Positions 10,426 to 20,309 of a stretch of 64,000 nt of DNA are shown in pieces. The notes under the pieces are model-generated. The model was not told the DNA's origin. It did no database searches and saw only the letters and a list, made by a program, of their open reading frames with translations. Every line of letters starts with the position of its first letter. The first letter of the stretch is position 1. The stretch is from an uncultured Pelagibacteraceae bacterium (GTDB taxonomy: Bacteria; Pseudomonadota; Alphaproteobacteria; Pelagibacterales; Pelagibacteraceae), in NCBI GenBank assembly GCA_902571975.1, contig CACGED010000001.1, forward strand, positions 1 to 64,000, written 5' to 3'. The translations under genes and the position numbers were made by a program.

Positions 10426-10460
10426 ATGGGAATACCTGCTATTACTACAGGTAATCCCAT
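10426..10460 (-). other. Stem-loop downstream of glnA
   Basis: ATGGGAATACCTG-CTATTACTA-CAGGTAATCCCAT: 13-bp inverted repeat with one mismatch; no T-tract on either strand. Confidence 0.6.
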
Positions 10461-10473
10461 AAAAATAAGCTTT

Positions 10474-11880
10474 TTAACAGCTATAATACATGTCGAATTC
10501 AATAGGGTGCGGCGTGTGTTCAAAATTATGAATTTCTTCATATTTTAGTTCAATGTACGCATCTATTTGATCATCAGTAAATACATTACCTTGAGTTAAG
10601 AAACTCCTATCTTTATCCAAAGCTTCCATTGCTTCTCTCAAAGAACCACAAACAGTTGGCACTTTCTTAACTTGCTTTTCTGATAAAGCATAAAGGTCTT
10701 TGTCGAACGATTTACCTGGATCAATTTTATTTTTAATTCCATCAATTCCAGCCATAAGCATGGAAGCAAATGTTAAATATGGGTTTCCAGATGCATCTGG
10801 GAACCTGATTTCACATCTTGCACCTTTTTTACTTAACGTGATTGGAATTCTACATGAAGCCGATCTATTCCTTGCAGAGTATGCAAGTAAAACAGGAGCC
10901 TCAAATCCTGGTATTAATCTTTTGTAACTATTTGTAGTAGCATTAGCAAATGCATTAATTGCTTTTGCATGCTTTAATACTCCACCAATATAATAAAGAG
11001 CAGTTTGAGATAATCCAGCGTATTTATTTCCAGAAAATACCGGGGTTTTCCCTTTCCAAATTGATTGGTGAGTATGCATTCCAGAACCATTATCTCCTTT
11101 AACTGGCTTAGGCATAAAAGTTGCAGTTTTTCCAAAAGAGTGAGAAACCATTTGAACTACATATTTATATAGCTGAACGTTGTCTGCTTGATCAACCAAA
11201 GTTCCAAATAACATTCCAAGTTCATGTTGACTTGGAGCAACTTCATGGTGATGTTTTTCTACTGTAATCCCAACATCTCTTAGTCCTTTAAGATATTCAC
11301 CTCTCATATCTTGTGCACTATCTACTGGTGGTACAGGAAAATATCCTCCTTTTACTCCAGGTCTATGACCCATGTTTCCATTATCATAAGATTTTCCAGA
11401 GTTATAAGGACCTTCTGAACTATCAATTGAAAAACTTGTTTCATTCATGTCGTTTTTAATTCTGACGTCATCAAAAACAAAAAACTCAGGCTCTGGACCA
11501 AAGTAAGCTGTATCACCAATTCCTGTTTTCTTTAAATACGCTTCAGCTTTTTTTGCAATACCTCTTGGATCTCTTTCATATGGATCTCTCTTAACAGCAT
11601 CTAAAATATCGCAAAATAAAATTAAAGTATTATGAGATGTATAAGGATCTATTACTTTTCTACTTAAATCAGGTTTTAATATCATGTCAGACTCATTAAT
11701 TGCTTTCCATCCTGCAATTGATGATCCGTCAAAAAATACACCATCGTTTAACATTTCTTCATCAACAATCGTTGTATCCATTGTTAAATGCTGAAGTTTA
11801 CCTCTTGGATCTGTAAATCTAAGATCTACGAATTCTATATTCTTAGACTTCATTAATTTTAGTACGTCCTTAGCGCTCAT
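10474..11880 (-). CDS. glnA: Glutamine synthetase type I
   Basis: FFDGSSIAGW, EPEFFVFD, HHEVAPSQHE, GSGMHTHQSIWK, RIPGFEAPV-type region, DLYALSEKQVKKVPTVCGSL. Confidence 0.98.
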   Translation of the reverse strand: MSAKDVLKLMKSKNIEFVDLRFTDPRGKLQHLTMDTTIVDEEMLNDGVFFDGSSIAGWKAINESDMILKPDLSRKVIDPYTSHNTLILFCDILDAVKRDPYERDPRGIAKKAEAYLKKTGIGDTAYFGPEPEFFVFDDVRIKNDMNETSFSIDSSEGPYNSGKSYDNGNMGHRPGVKGGYFPVPPVDSAQDMRGEYLKGLRDVGITVEKHHHEVAPSQHELGMLFGTLVDQADNVQLYKYVVQMVSHSFGKTATFMPKPVKGDNGSGMHTHQSIWKGKTPVFSGNKYAGLSQTALYYIGGVLKHAKAINAFANATTNSYKRLIPGFEAPVLLAYSARNRSASCRIPITLSKKGARCEIRFPDASGNPYLTFASMLMAGIDGIKNKIDPGKSFDKDLYALSEKQVKKVPTVCGSLREAMEALDKDRSFLTQGNVFTDDQIDAYIELKYEEIHNFEHTPHPIEFDMYYSC

Positions 11881-12021
11881 ATTATCTCCTATAATTTTTT
11901 AATTCTATTATCAGTTAAGAAAAGATAAATAATGCCTATTAAATAGATATCACTTATGCTTTTTTTACATGTATATTAACCTTAAAAAATTAGAATTTTC
12001 AATCAATCCTAAGTTGCAATA

Positions 12022-12501
12022 ATGAGTTTATTAAATAAAGAACCAGTTAAAAGAGCTGAAAAAGCGTTAAAAGAATTTGATGAGACTTTATCAGTCACAG
12101 AATTAGAAAATACAGCAAGAACAGCCTTAGATGCAGCAAAATCATTAAACTGTGAAGTAGGAGCGATCGTAAAAAGTCTACTTTTTAAAAATGGTGATAA
12201 TTATTTTTTGTGTTTAGTCTCTGGCGATAAAAGATGTTCATTAAATAAATTAAAAAAGTTTTTTAATAGTAAAGATTTAAGCATGGCATCTCCAAATGAC
12301 GTGAAAGAACAAACCGGATATACAATTGGAGGGGTATCCCCGATAGGACACGCAAATAACTTGCAGATATTAATTGATAGTTCTTTAAATAGATTTAAAG
12401 ATTTGTTTGCTGCTGCTGGACATCCAAACTGTATTTTTAAAATAAATTTTGAAGATCTTAAAAAAATTACCAATGGAACAATAGAGGATATAATTGAATG
12501 A
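12022..12501 (+). CDS. YbaK/aminoacyl-tRNA editing-domain protein
   Basis: GAIVKSLLFKNGDNYFLCLVSGDKRCSLNKLKK...TGYTIGGVSPIGHA pattern. Confidence 0.88.
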   Translation: MSLLNKEPVKRAEKALKEFDETLSVTELENTARTALDAAKSLNCEVGAIVKSLLFKNGDNYFLCLVSGDKRCSLNKLKKFFNSKDLSMASPNDVKEQTGYTIGGVSPIGHANNLQILIDSSLNRFKDLFAAAGHPNCIFKINFEDLKKITNGTIEDIIE

Positions 12502-13391
12502 AATCTCCAAACACTACTGATTATTTTATTCTTACTTTTTTAGCTTTACTTTGGGCTTCAGCTTTTTTTAATATTAAAATTGCAACATATTCTTATGGAC
12601 CAATAACTATAGCTTTTTTAAGAATTTTTTTTGGAATGATACCTCTATTATTACTTTGTTATTTTAAAAAAATAAAAATTGAAGCGTTTTCTAAAGATTG
12701 GAAATGGTTTGCAGCAATTGGTATCATCAATTTAGTTATACCTTTTTTCCTAATAGCATACGGAGTTCAAAAGGTTCAAAGTAACTTAGCTGCAATTTTA
12801 ATGTCAACAACACCTATAAGCGCAACAATACTCGCACATTTCTTTGCAGATGGAGAGAAAATAAACGTAATAAAAATATTCGGAATAGTGTTAGGATTTT
12901 CTGGAATTGTTTATTTATTTTCAGAAAATTTACTTATAAATAATGAAAATTTATTTTCTGCTCTTATGATCCTATTGGGATCCACTTTTTATGTTATTGG
13001 AGGAATTTTAACATTAAAAATTAGTAATAAAAAAAATGAAAATGTAACTGCATCAATTCTTATTTGGGGAGCTATAATTGCTTGTCCAATATCACTAATA
13101 ATTGAGCAACCATGGAATTTAAATCCGTCATTAGAGTCTACATTATCTTTGATTTATCTTGGTATTTTTCCAACTGGAATAGCGTGGTTATTAAGATTTA
13201 TGATTTTAAAGAAAAATGGCTTAGTTTTCCAAAGTCAGGTCGCTTATCTAATACCGATTTTTGGTGTTATTTTAGGATTTATTTTCCTAAACGAATTAGT
13301 AACACCTAAAATTTTAATTGCCTTAAGTGCTGTTGTCTTAGGAATTTATTTTGTAAAAAAGGCAGGAGATAAAAAAATACAAAGTATATAA
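12498..13391 (+). CDS. EamA/DMT-superfamily permease
   Basis: About ten hydrophobic TM segments; EamA pattern LALLWASAFFNIKIA...ITIAFLRIFFG. Confidence 0.88.
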   Translation: MKSPNTTDYFILTFLALLWASAFFNIKIATYSYGPITIAFLRIFFGMIPLLLLCYFKKIKIEAFSKDWKWFAAIGIINLVIPFFLIAYGVQKVQSNLAAILMSTTPISATILAHFFADGEKINVIKIFGIVLGFSGIVYLFSENLLINNENLFSALMILLGSTFYVIGGILTLKISNKKNENVTASILIWGAIIACPISLIIEQPWNLNPSLESTLSLIYLGIFPTGIAWLLRFMILKKNGLVFQSQVAYLIPIFGVILGFIFLNELVTPKILIALSAVVLGIYFVKKAGDKKIQSI

Positions 13392-13398
13392 AAAATTT

Positions 13399-14415
13399 CT
13401 AATTTATTTTTAATTGTTCAAATTTTTTTGACTTAACTGATTTTTGTGCAGCTTCTGCTAACATTATAGACTTTCTTCCATCTTCAAAAACAGCTCTAGG
13501 TTTTATATTTTTTTTGCAAAAGTTTGCAAGGTCAGATAGTTGCAACCTAAAAGCTTCTGCATACCTCTCTATAAAAAAATGGAGGAAAGGGGATTTATTA
13601 TTTGTAGAATTTTTTAAAAAGAGATTAGTTTCTGTATCTCTTTTATTATCTGATATCATCATTCCTTTTGTGCCAAAAAGCTCAACTCTTTGATCATAAC
13701 CAAAACTACAATGTCTTGAATTAGTTATAACGCATTGTACTCCTTTTTTCGACTTTAGTACTGTAGTTGCAAGTTCATAGTCTTTTATCTTATTAAATCT
13801 TTGATCTGATATATTACTGCCAGTAGCAAATACTGATGTAAATTCATCTGAACCCAAGTAATATCTTGCTAAATCAAAATCATGAATCATCATATCTTTA
13901 AAAATTCCTCCAGAACCTTTTAAATAAGATAATGATGGAGGAGCAGGGTCCCGACTAGTTATAATAATTTTTTCTAATTTACCTATTTTATTTTTTAACA
14001 AATTTTTTTTAAGTAAATTATGTCCAGGATCGTATCTTCTATTAAAGCCTATTTGAACTTTGGGATTAAGTTTTTTAATTTTCTTAAGAGATGAATTAAT
14101 TTTTTTTAAATTTAAATCTAGCGGTTTTTCACAAAAGACTACTTTTTTATACTTAGCACCCTTTTCAATAAATTTTAAATGCGTAGAAGTAGAGGAAGCT
14201 ATAAAGATACATTTAATTTCATTATCTTTAAAAGCAATATCTGGATTATTTACCGAAATAGTATTAAATTTTTTTGAAATTTTGTTTGATAGATTTTTAT
14301 TTAAATCAAAAACATATTTTAATTCAAATTCACTATTTTTTCTTAAATTATCAGCATGCATCTGGCCAATTCTACCAAGGCCAAACAAAGCAGTTTTTAT
14401 TTTATTTTTACCCAT
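13399..14415 (-). CDS. iolG: Gfo/Idh/MocA oxidoreductase, inositol 2-dehydrogenase-like (start set to MGKNKIKTALFG)
   Basis: FGLGRIGQMHADNL Rossmann; VVFCEKPLD; QIGFNRRYDPG; SRDPAPPSLSYLKGSGGIFKDMMIHDFDLARYYLG, IolG-like signature. Confidence 0.8.
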   Translation of the reverse strand: MGKNKIKTALFGLGRIGQMHADNLRKNSEFELKYVFDLNKNLSNKISKKFNTISVNNPDIAFKDNEIKCIFIASSTSTHLKFIEKGAKYKKVVFCEKPLDLNLKKINSSLKKIKKLNPKVQIGFNRRYDPGHNLLKKNLLKNKIGKLEKIIITSRDPAPPSLSYLKGSGGIFKDMMIHDFDLARYYLGSDEFTSVFATGSNISDQRFNKIKDYELATTVLKSKKGVQCVITNSRHCSFGYDQRVELFGTKGMMISDNKRDTETNLFLKNSTNNKSPFLHFFIERYAEAFRLQLSDLANFCKKNIKPRAVFEDGRKSIMLAEAAQKSVKSKKFEQLKIN

Positions 14416-15542
14416 CTTTTTTTTCTGTTTGAAACTTTGCATGCTTCAATAAATTTTGCAGTTTCAAGTCCCTCATCCTCATTTGGATAAAAATACCTTT
14501 TTTTTGCATTATTTTTCAAAGAATCTGCAAATTCACGATAAATATTTGCAAATGCATCCAAATATCCTTCAGGATGTCCAAATTTTAATCTAGAAAATTT
14601 TTTAGACAATTCAGCATTAAAAAAACCTCTTTCAATAAATTTAACAGCCCCATTGGATGGATTAAGTTTTAAATAGTTTGGATCGTTTTGAACCCATTCC
14701 AAACTTCCTTTCGTTCCAAATATTCTTATTCGTAATCCGTAAACACCACCTCTAGCCATCACACTTGTCCAAAACATTCCTTTAGCTCCATTATTAAAAT
14801 TAATCATTACTTGAGCATTGTTGTCCATTTTAATTTTATTTGAAACTTGTTTAATATCTGCAAAAATAGTTTCACCTTTTAAACCTGATATATAAGTTGC
14901 CATATGATATGCATGGGAGCCAATTTCATTCAAGACTGCTGAAGCTCCAACAATATTTTTATCTATTTTCCATTTAAACTTTTTCTTTGCATTTTTTTGT
15001 GAAATATCTTCTCCACCTGACCAATCCTGAACATATTCAACATTTACATATTCAACTTTTCCAATTTTACCTTTTTCAACCAATACTTTTGCCTCTCTAA
15101 CCATAGGATAAGCAGAATAATTATGTGTCAAAGCATACTTAATTTTTTTATTTGATTTTATTTTTTTAAATAATTTCTTAGCTTGAGCAAGATTCCCAGC
15201 AAATGGTTTATCAGAAATTACATGTATATTTTTATCAATAAATTTTTCTGCAATAATTTGGTGACTTGAAGGAGGTGTCATTATTGCCACAACATTAATA
15301 CCATCTTTTCTTACGGCTTCTCTTTCGGCCATTTCTCTAAAATTTGAATAACATCTCTCTTTTAAAATACCTAGGCTTTGACCAAAGCTTTTAGATAGTT
15401 TTGAATTTCTCGAAAAAACACCCGCTACTATCTCATATTGATTATCAAATCTTGATGAAATTCTATGAACATGACCAATCCAAGATTTTGGACCACCTCC
15501 AACTACACCAAGCTGAATTTTTTTTCCTTTAATTAATCTCAT
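14397..15542 (-). CDS. Gfo/Idh/MocA oxidoreductase (start set to MRLIKGKKIQLG; the ORF track is 102 bp too long at the 5' end)
   Basis: LGVVGGGPKSWIGHVHR Rossmann, ISDKPFAGNLAQA, LNEIGSHAYHMATYI; start trimmed because the extension overlaps the divergent iolE-like gene. Confidence 0.85.
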   Translation of the reverse strand: MRLIKGKKIQLGVVGGGPKSWIGHVHRISSRFDNQYEIVAGVFSRNSKLSKSFGQSLGILKERCYSNFREMAEREAVRKDGINVVAIMTPPSSHQIIAEKFIDKNIHVISDKPFAGNLAQAKKLFKKIKSNKKIKYALTHNYSAYPMVREAKVLVEKGKIGKVEYVNVEYVQDWSGGEDISQKNAKKKFKWKIDKNIVGASAVLNEIGSHAYHMATYISGLKGETIFADIKQVSNKIKMDNNAQVMINFNNGAKGMFWTSVMARGGVYGLRIRIFGTKGSLEWVQNDPNYLKLNPSNGAVKFIERGFFNAELSKKFSRLKFGHPEGYLDAFANIYREFADSLKNNAKKRYFYPNEDEGLETAKFIEACKVSNRKKRWVKIK

Positions 15543-15573
15543 GATTAAATATATCTTAACAAATAAAAAATTT

Positions 15574-16476
15574 ATGTCAGTAAAATTAGGTATAGCACCA
15601 ATTGCATGGAGTAATGATGACATGCCTGAGCTAGGCGGAGACACTCCTCTTGAGCAATGTTTGTCGGAAGCAAGTCAGGCTGGATTTGTTGGGATTGAGT
15701 CAGGTGGTAAATTCCCAAAAACATCCAAAGAATTGTTACCAAAATTAGATAAGTATAACTTAAAATTATGTTCTGGTTGGTATAGTGGAAATCTTAGAAA
15801 AAATTCTGTTGAACAAGAAAAAAATTTAATTCAAGACCAACTTAAATTATTTAAAGATTGTGAAGCTCCATGCATCGTTTTTGCTGAAGTTTTTGGGTCA
15901 ATACAGGGTGATCCAACAAAAAAACTTTCTAATAGGCCTAAGATGATGGATCAAGAATGGAAAGATTATTGCGTAAAAATATCTGAACTTGCAAAATATC
16001 TTGAAGATGAAGGTATGCCTTTGGCTTACCACCATCATATGGGTACAGTAATAGAAACAGAAGAAGAAACTATTAGATTACTAGAAAATACAAATGATAG
16101 TGTAAAATTAACTTTAGATACCGGTCATATGTTATTTGCTCAGGGAAATTCAATTAATATAATTAATAAATTTAAGGAAAGAGTTATCCATATTCACTGC
16201 AAAGATATTAGGGAGGAAGTATTAAAAAAAGCTCTTTCTGAAGATTTAAGTTTTAGGGATGCCTTTTTAGAAGGTGCTTTTACCGTACCTGGCGATGGGT
16301 GTATCGACTATAAACCACTGTTTGATATTTTAAAAAAAAATAATTATCAAGGTTGGCTTGTTGTAGAAGCTGAACAAGACCCTAAAAAAGCTAATCCACT
16401 TGAATATGCTATTAAGGGTTACAAATATATTACAGATACTTTAAAGAAATCAAATCTGGAGATTAATAATCTATAA
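15574..16476 (+). CDS. iolE: Sugar phosphate isomerase/epimerase family, inosose dehydratase (IolE)-like
   Basis: KLGIAPIAWSNDDMPELGGDTPLEQCLSEASQAGFVGIESGGKFP; AYHHHMGTVIETEEE; LTLDTGHMLFAQG; VVEAEQDP. Confidence 0.88.
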   Translation: MSVKLGIAPIAWSNDDMPELGGDTPLEQCLSEASQAGFVGIESGGKFPKTSKELLPKLDKYNLKLCSGWYSGNLRKNSVEQEKNLIQDQLKLFKDCEAPCIVFAEVFGSIQGDPTKKLSNRPKMMDQEWKDYCVKISELAKYLEDEGMPLAYHHHMGTVIETEEETIRLLENTNDSVKLTLDTGHMLFAQGNSINIINKFKERVIHIHCKDIREEVLKKALSEDLSFRDAFLEGAFTVPGDGCIDYKPLFDILKKNNYQGWLVVEAEQDPKKANPLEYAIKGYKYITDTLKKSNLEINNL

Positions 16477-17427
16477 TTTTACTTTTTTACTGTCTTCAAG
16501 TTTTCCATCAAAAAAATCAAAAATATTTTGAATAGTTTCTTTTGCCATTCTTGTCATACATTCTTCAGTAAATGCTGCAGCATGAGGACTAAGGAAAACT
16601 TTGTCATTTTTTAAAAGAGGATTATCAGCCTCTGGAGGTTCTACCTCAAATACATCAATTCCTGCTCCAAAAATCAAATTCTCATTTAACGCTTTATCTA
16701 AGTCTTTCTCATTTATAATACCGCCTCTTGCAGCATTTATAATGATGCAGTTTTTTTTCATCGTTTTAAGAAGATCGTAATTTATAATATTTTTAGTTTG
16801 ATCAGTTAAAGGTATATGGAGTGAGACAGCATCCATATCTTTAATAGATTTTGATAAATCTTCAACTTTTTTTCCACCCATTTTGCTTATTGTTTCTGCA
16901 TCTACAAATGGATCATAAACAAAAACGTTCATTTCAAATCCTAAACATCTTTTAATCAACGCTTTTCCTATCCTTCCAAATCCAGCTATAAGAATGTTTT
17001 TGTCCCAAATCTCAATAGTTTTTGGTAATTTATTTCTTTCAGTAAATTTTCCACTTTTCACTGAATTGTCATACATATTTTTTCTTTTTGAGATGCTTAA
17101 AAGCATGAAAATAACATGTTCTGCAACTGCTACAGCATTTGCTGTTGCAGTTATTGCTACATCTATATTTCCCTTTTTACAGCTATTTAAATCAATATTA
17201 TCGTAACCAACTCCATGTCTTGAAATTATTTTAAGGTTTTTCGCATTTTCAATTGCCTCTGCAGGCAATATTGATGTTCTTAAAGAAACTGCATCTGCAT
17301 CTACAATTTTTTGTTTCACGTTCTCAACGCTTAAATCTTCAACTACTTCATAATTATAGTTACTATTACTTTTTAATAACTCCATACCTTTTTCATGAAT
17401 AGGTTGGACAATGAGAATTTTTTTCAT
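16471..17427 (-). CDS. D-isomer-specific 2-hydroxyacid dehydrogenase (phosphoglycerate dehydrogenase-like)
   Basis: ISRHGVGYDNIDLNSC, AGFGRIGKAL, NAARGGIINEKDLDKAL, LSPHAAAFT. Confidence 0.92.
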   Translation of the reverse strand: MKKILIVQPIHEKGMELLKSNSNYNYEVVEDLSVENVKQKIVDADAVSLRTSILPAEAIENAKNLKIISRHGVGYDNIDLNSCKKGNIDVAITATANAVAVAEHVIFMLLSISKRKNMYDNSVKSGKFTERNKLPKTIEIWDKNILIAGFGRIGKALIKRCLGFEMNVFVYDPFVDAETISKMGGKKVEDLSKSIKDMDAVSLHIPLTDQTKNIINYDLLKTMKKNCIIINAARGGIINEKDLDKALNENLIFGAGIDVFEVEPPEADNPLLKNDKVFLSPHAAAFTEECMTRMAKETIQNIFDFFDGKLEDSKKVKL

Positions 17428-17444
17428 AATTTTAAAAAAGAAAA

Positions 17445-18434
17445 TTATATTAGTCTAGCAAGATCTTTTTTACTATTTTTAAATGTTGGAAGTGGATATT
17501 TAAATGCATATTTTCTTGGAATACATTTGTTCTTTGCCTTTTCCCACAAAGCAATCCATTGTTTATAGTTGTGGACAGTAATATTTTTTTTATTTTTGCT
17601 TCTTACATAAAAATTTGGCAAAGGTTTTCTACCAGACGGGGTTCCAGCTCTATTATATCTTAAATCAGCACTAATTCTAAAATCATTAGTTTTGTTAGGC
17701 AATGAGCAATGAATTGAATGTTTGTGCAAAATTATAATATCACCAACATTAGCTTCCAAAAAAACTGGTTTGTAATTATCAAGTAATTTACTATCTTTTA
17801 TTTCAACCTGACCTCTATATCCAGATATATGGTTTAATAATCCCAATTTATTAATTTCTTTTACCGTAATCATACATCCATTTTTTTTAGTAGTTTTAGT
17901 AAATGGAATCCAAACAGTGACCATATCAGTTAATCTTTGACCCAAAGATGATAATACCGCTGCATCTTGATGCCATGGAGTTCTACCTGATAGACCATCA
18001 TGGATAGAATGTTTTGGTAATTTGCTTTCTGGTTGTTTAATTCTTGTATTTTGCACTGGATTTGACAAAATTTCTGGCCCTAATAATTTTTCAACTACAT
18101 TCAAGATTTTTTTGTGATTTATTAAGTTCCACAAAGATTGAGAGGCGAAGTAATCACTGTCCTTTTTTACGTGATCTCTAGGAAGTCTAGTATTAAAATA
18201 CTGATCAAGATCATAAATATTTAGCTTTGAAATATATGTATATTTTTTCCTAAAGTTATATTTAAAAATCTTTTCTTTCATGTGCTCAGGGGCATATTTA
18301 TGAACTAAATTGTCCATTACATATTCCATGTCATTTAAAATTGGTTTTAAATCTTTATTGAAGTTAAGAACATTTCTTACTCTTAAGAAACCATCTCTAT
18401 CTAAAATACTCTTTAATTTAGTCTTAATCTGCAT
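17445..18434 (-). CDS. Phytanoyl-CoA dioxygenase (PhyH)-like 2OG-Fe(II) oxygenase
   Basis: TPWHQDAAVLSS (HxD), GDIIILHKHSIHCSLPN, RISADLRYNRAG. Confidence 0.8.
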   Translation of the reverse strand: MQIKTKLKSILDRDGFLRVRNVLNFNKDLKPILNDMEYVMDNLVHKYAPEHMKEKIFKYNFRKKYTYISKLNIYDLDQYFNTRLPRDHVKKDSDYFASQSLWNLINHKKILNVVEKLLGPEILSNPVQNTRIKQPESKLPKHSIHDGLSGRTPWHQDAAVLSSLGQRLTDMVTVWIPFTKTTKKNGCMITVKEINKLGLLNHISGYRGQVEIKDSKLLDNYKPVFLEANVGDIIILHKHSIHCSLPNKTNDFRISADLRYNRAGTPSGRKPLPNFYVRSKNKKNITVHNYKQWIALWEKAKNKCIPRKYAFKYPLPTFKNSKKDLARLI

Positions 18435-18436
18435 AT

Positions 18437-19300
18437 TTACTTATATTTTAGCAAATAATTTGAATCATGAAAAGATGTAAGCATTCTTTTTTTCGTCGCA
18501 ACAATATGTGGATGATATTCAGAATTTTTATATTTCCATATTACTGGTTTATTAAGGGCATAACTTCCATAAATAAAAAATCTTTTTGGACAGTTTTTTT
18601 CCTTAAATCTATTTACTCCGTGATAAGAATTAGGAGTAGATTTAAAGAAAATTACACTTCCCTGTTTTGGTGTAAATTCCCTTAATTTATCAAGCTCATT
18701 AATCTTAGGAAATCTTCTAAAACTTTTTCTAAGGTTTCTGAAAGCTTTTTTCTTATATAAAGTAAGAGATCCTCCATTTTTTTTAGGTATATCAGTTAAA
18801 TAGATTAAAAAATTATATAGCCTATTCACATCATCTCTATGAGGCCTCAATCTATATCCTCCTTTAGATACTGAGAAATCAATATCTAAATTTAAATTTG
18901 GGTTTTTATAGTTATTACCTAATAGTTTTTTTAGCTCTTTGGAATTTACTTTTCTTTTAAGTGTATATTTTTTTTTATTAAATATTTTTGGTTTAAATAA
19001 ACTTTCCCAAGCATTTTTCTTAAACTCTGTTTTAAATTTCTTATCAATTTTATTATAAAATGTATGTGTATTGAAAGTATTAAAAATTTTTTTTGAGATT
19101 TTAGAACTTGAGATATACTTATTGAAATTTTTTGATCCTTTATTAATTCTACTTCTACCACCCATAATCATATCATCAAAACTTTTTGAATTACTTATTT
19201 CTTTAATTATAGAATTGCAGACTTTTTTACTGATTATTTGTTCTCCAACAATGACTGGGAAGTTTGATTTAATTTTCTTTAGTTTGCTAATTTTCAGCAT
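18437..19300 (-). CDS. 2OG-Fe(II) oxygenase superfamily protein
   Basis: LRPHRDDVNRLYNFLIYLTD (HxD), GGSLTLYKK, NSYHGVNRF...RFFIYGSYA. Confidence 0.75.
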   Translation of the reverse strand: MLKISKLKKIKSNFPVIVGEQIISKKVCNSIIKEISNSKSFDDMIMGGRSRINKGSKNFNKYISSSKISKKIFNTFNTHTFYNKIDKKFKTEFKKNAWESLFKPKIFNKKKYTLKRKVNSKELKKLLGNNYKNPNLNLDIDFSVSKGGYRLRPHRDDVNRLYNFLIYLTDIPKKNGGSLTLYKKKAFRNLRKSFRRFPKINELDKLREFTPKQGSVIFFKSTPNSYHGVNRFKEKNCPKRFFIYGSYALNKPVIWKYKNSEYHPHIVATKKRMLTSFHDSNYLLKYK

Positions 19301-20245
19301 TTAGCTGTACATACCCTCTTTTACTCTAATCATTTTGTACATAAGGTCATTTAATGGCGTGGCTATTCCATGTTTTTTTCCTATTTTAGATACAGCGCCA
19401 CTTATGAAATCAATTTCAGTTTTTCTTTTATAAAGTACATCAAAAGCCATTGAAGACTTATTTGTTTGTTTTGAATCAACAATTTTGTTGAACATAAATA
19501 AACACTCATCTTCAGAAACATCAACACCATCTGCTAAAGCAACATTTCTTGTTTCTAAAATTATCTCTTTACCTAAACTTCTAGAGACATTGTTGGCATT
19601 ATTATTTATGTAAAGATCTGTGTGGTGCAGATCAAAAATAGCCGAAAGTGGACCTATTGCGGTTAAAGCAAAAAGTTTCATCCATTTTCTTTTTTTTACA
19701 TCTTCAGCTGCAATCATTTCTAAATTATGAGCAGTAAATGTGTCTGCAATTTCAGTTATTCTATCTGTTATCCCACCATCATATTCTCCTATCCAAGAGG
19801 GTAGAGCTGCATGATTCATAATATGACCAGGGCCTAAAATATTCGATGCTTGAGTTGTTGTTCCGCCAATTACTTTTTCATCGCCAACAATACTTTTAAT
19901 TATTGCTTCATGTCCAATTCCATTTTGAAAAGACATGAAAACTGTTTTATCGTTAATAATGTTTTTTATACTTTTTAAAGCAGGTTCTAGAGCAGTTGCT
20001 TTACACATGACTATCACAGCATCAACTTTTCCCATTGAAGATGGATCTGATGTTGCTGGTACCTTTATAAATCTATCACCACCATGACCATCCATTTTTA
20101 GACCATTTTTATTAATTTCATCAACGTGCTCTTTCCAAACATCAATGAGCATTACATTTAGACCTTTTTCAGCAAGCAGACCTCCAAATAGACAACCCAT
20201 TGCTCCCGCACCAAGAACTGCAACTTTCAAATCTTTATTATTCAT
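19301..20245 (-). CDS. Ketopantoate reductase family (PanE/ApbA-like) oxidoreductase
   Basis: VAVLGAGAMGCLFGGLLAEKGLNVMLIDVW; KATALEPALKSIK; SFQNGIGHE; TEIDFISGAV. Confidence 0.88.
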   Translation of the reverse strand: MNNKDLKVAVLGAGAMGCLFGGLLAEKGLNVMLIDVWKEHVDEINKNGLKMDGHGGDRFIKVPATSDPSSMGKVDAVIVMCKATALEPALKSIKNIINDKTVFMSFQNGIGHEAIIKSIVGDEKVIGGTTTQASNILGPGHIMNHAALPSWIGEYDGGITDRITEIADTFTAHNLEMIAAEDVKKRKWMKLFALTAIGPLSAIFDLHHTDLYINNNANNVSRSLGKEIILETRNVALADGVDVSEDECLFMFNKIVDSKQTNKSSMAFDVLYKRKTEIDFISGAVSKIGKKHGIATPLNDLMYKMIRVKEGMYS

Positions 20246-20309
20246 TTTTAAGAAACGAAATATATTAATGTATAGAAATTATGCAATATATTATGTAACT
20301 AATTTATAT

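Noticed and set aside
10700-10927. 75-aa plus-strand ORF inside glnA
   Set aside because: Antisense to a highly conserved gene; no motif.
14060-14452. 130-aa plus-strand ORF antisense to the IolG-like gene
   Set aside because: Phe/Leu/Ser-rich shadow of a Lys-rich coding region.
15543-15644. N-terminal extension of the Gfo/Idh ORF at 14397-15644
   Set aside because: Antisense to the iolE-like coding region; Rossmann fold begins right after MRLIKGKK at 15542.
20145-20309. N-terminal extension of the DUF1907 ORF
   Set aside because: Overlaps the divergent PanE-like gene; homology begins after MELKIEKG at 20310.
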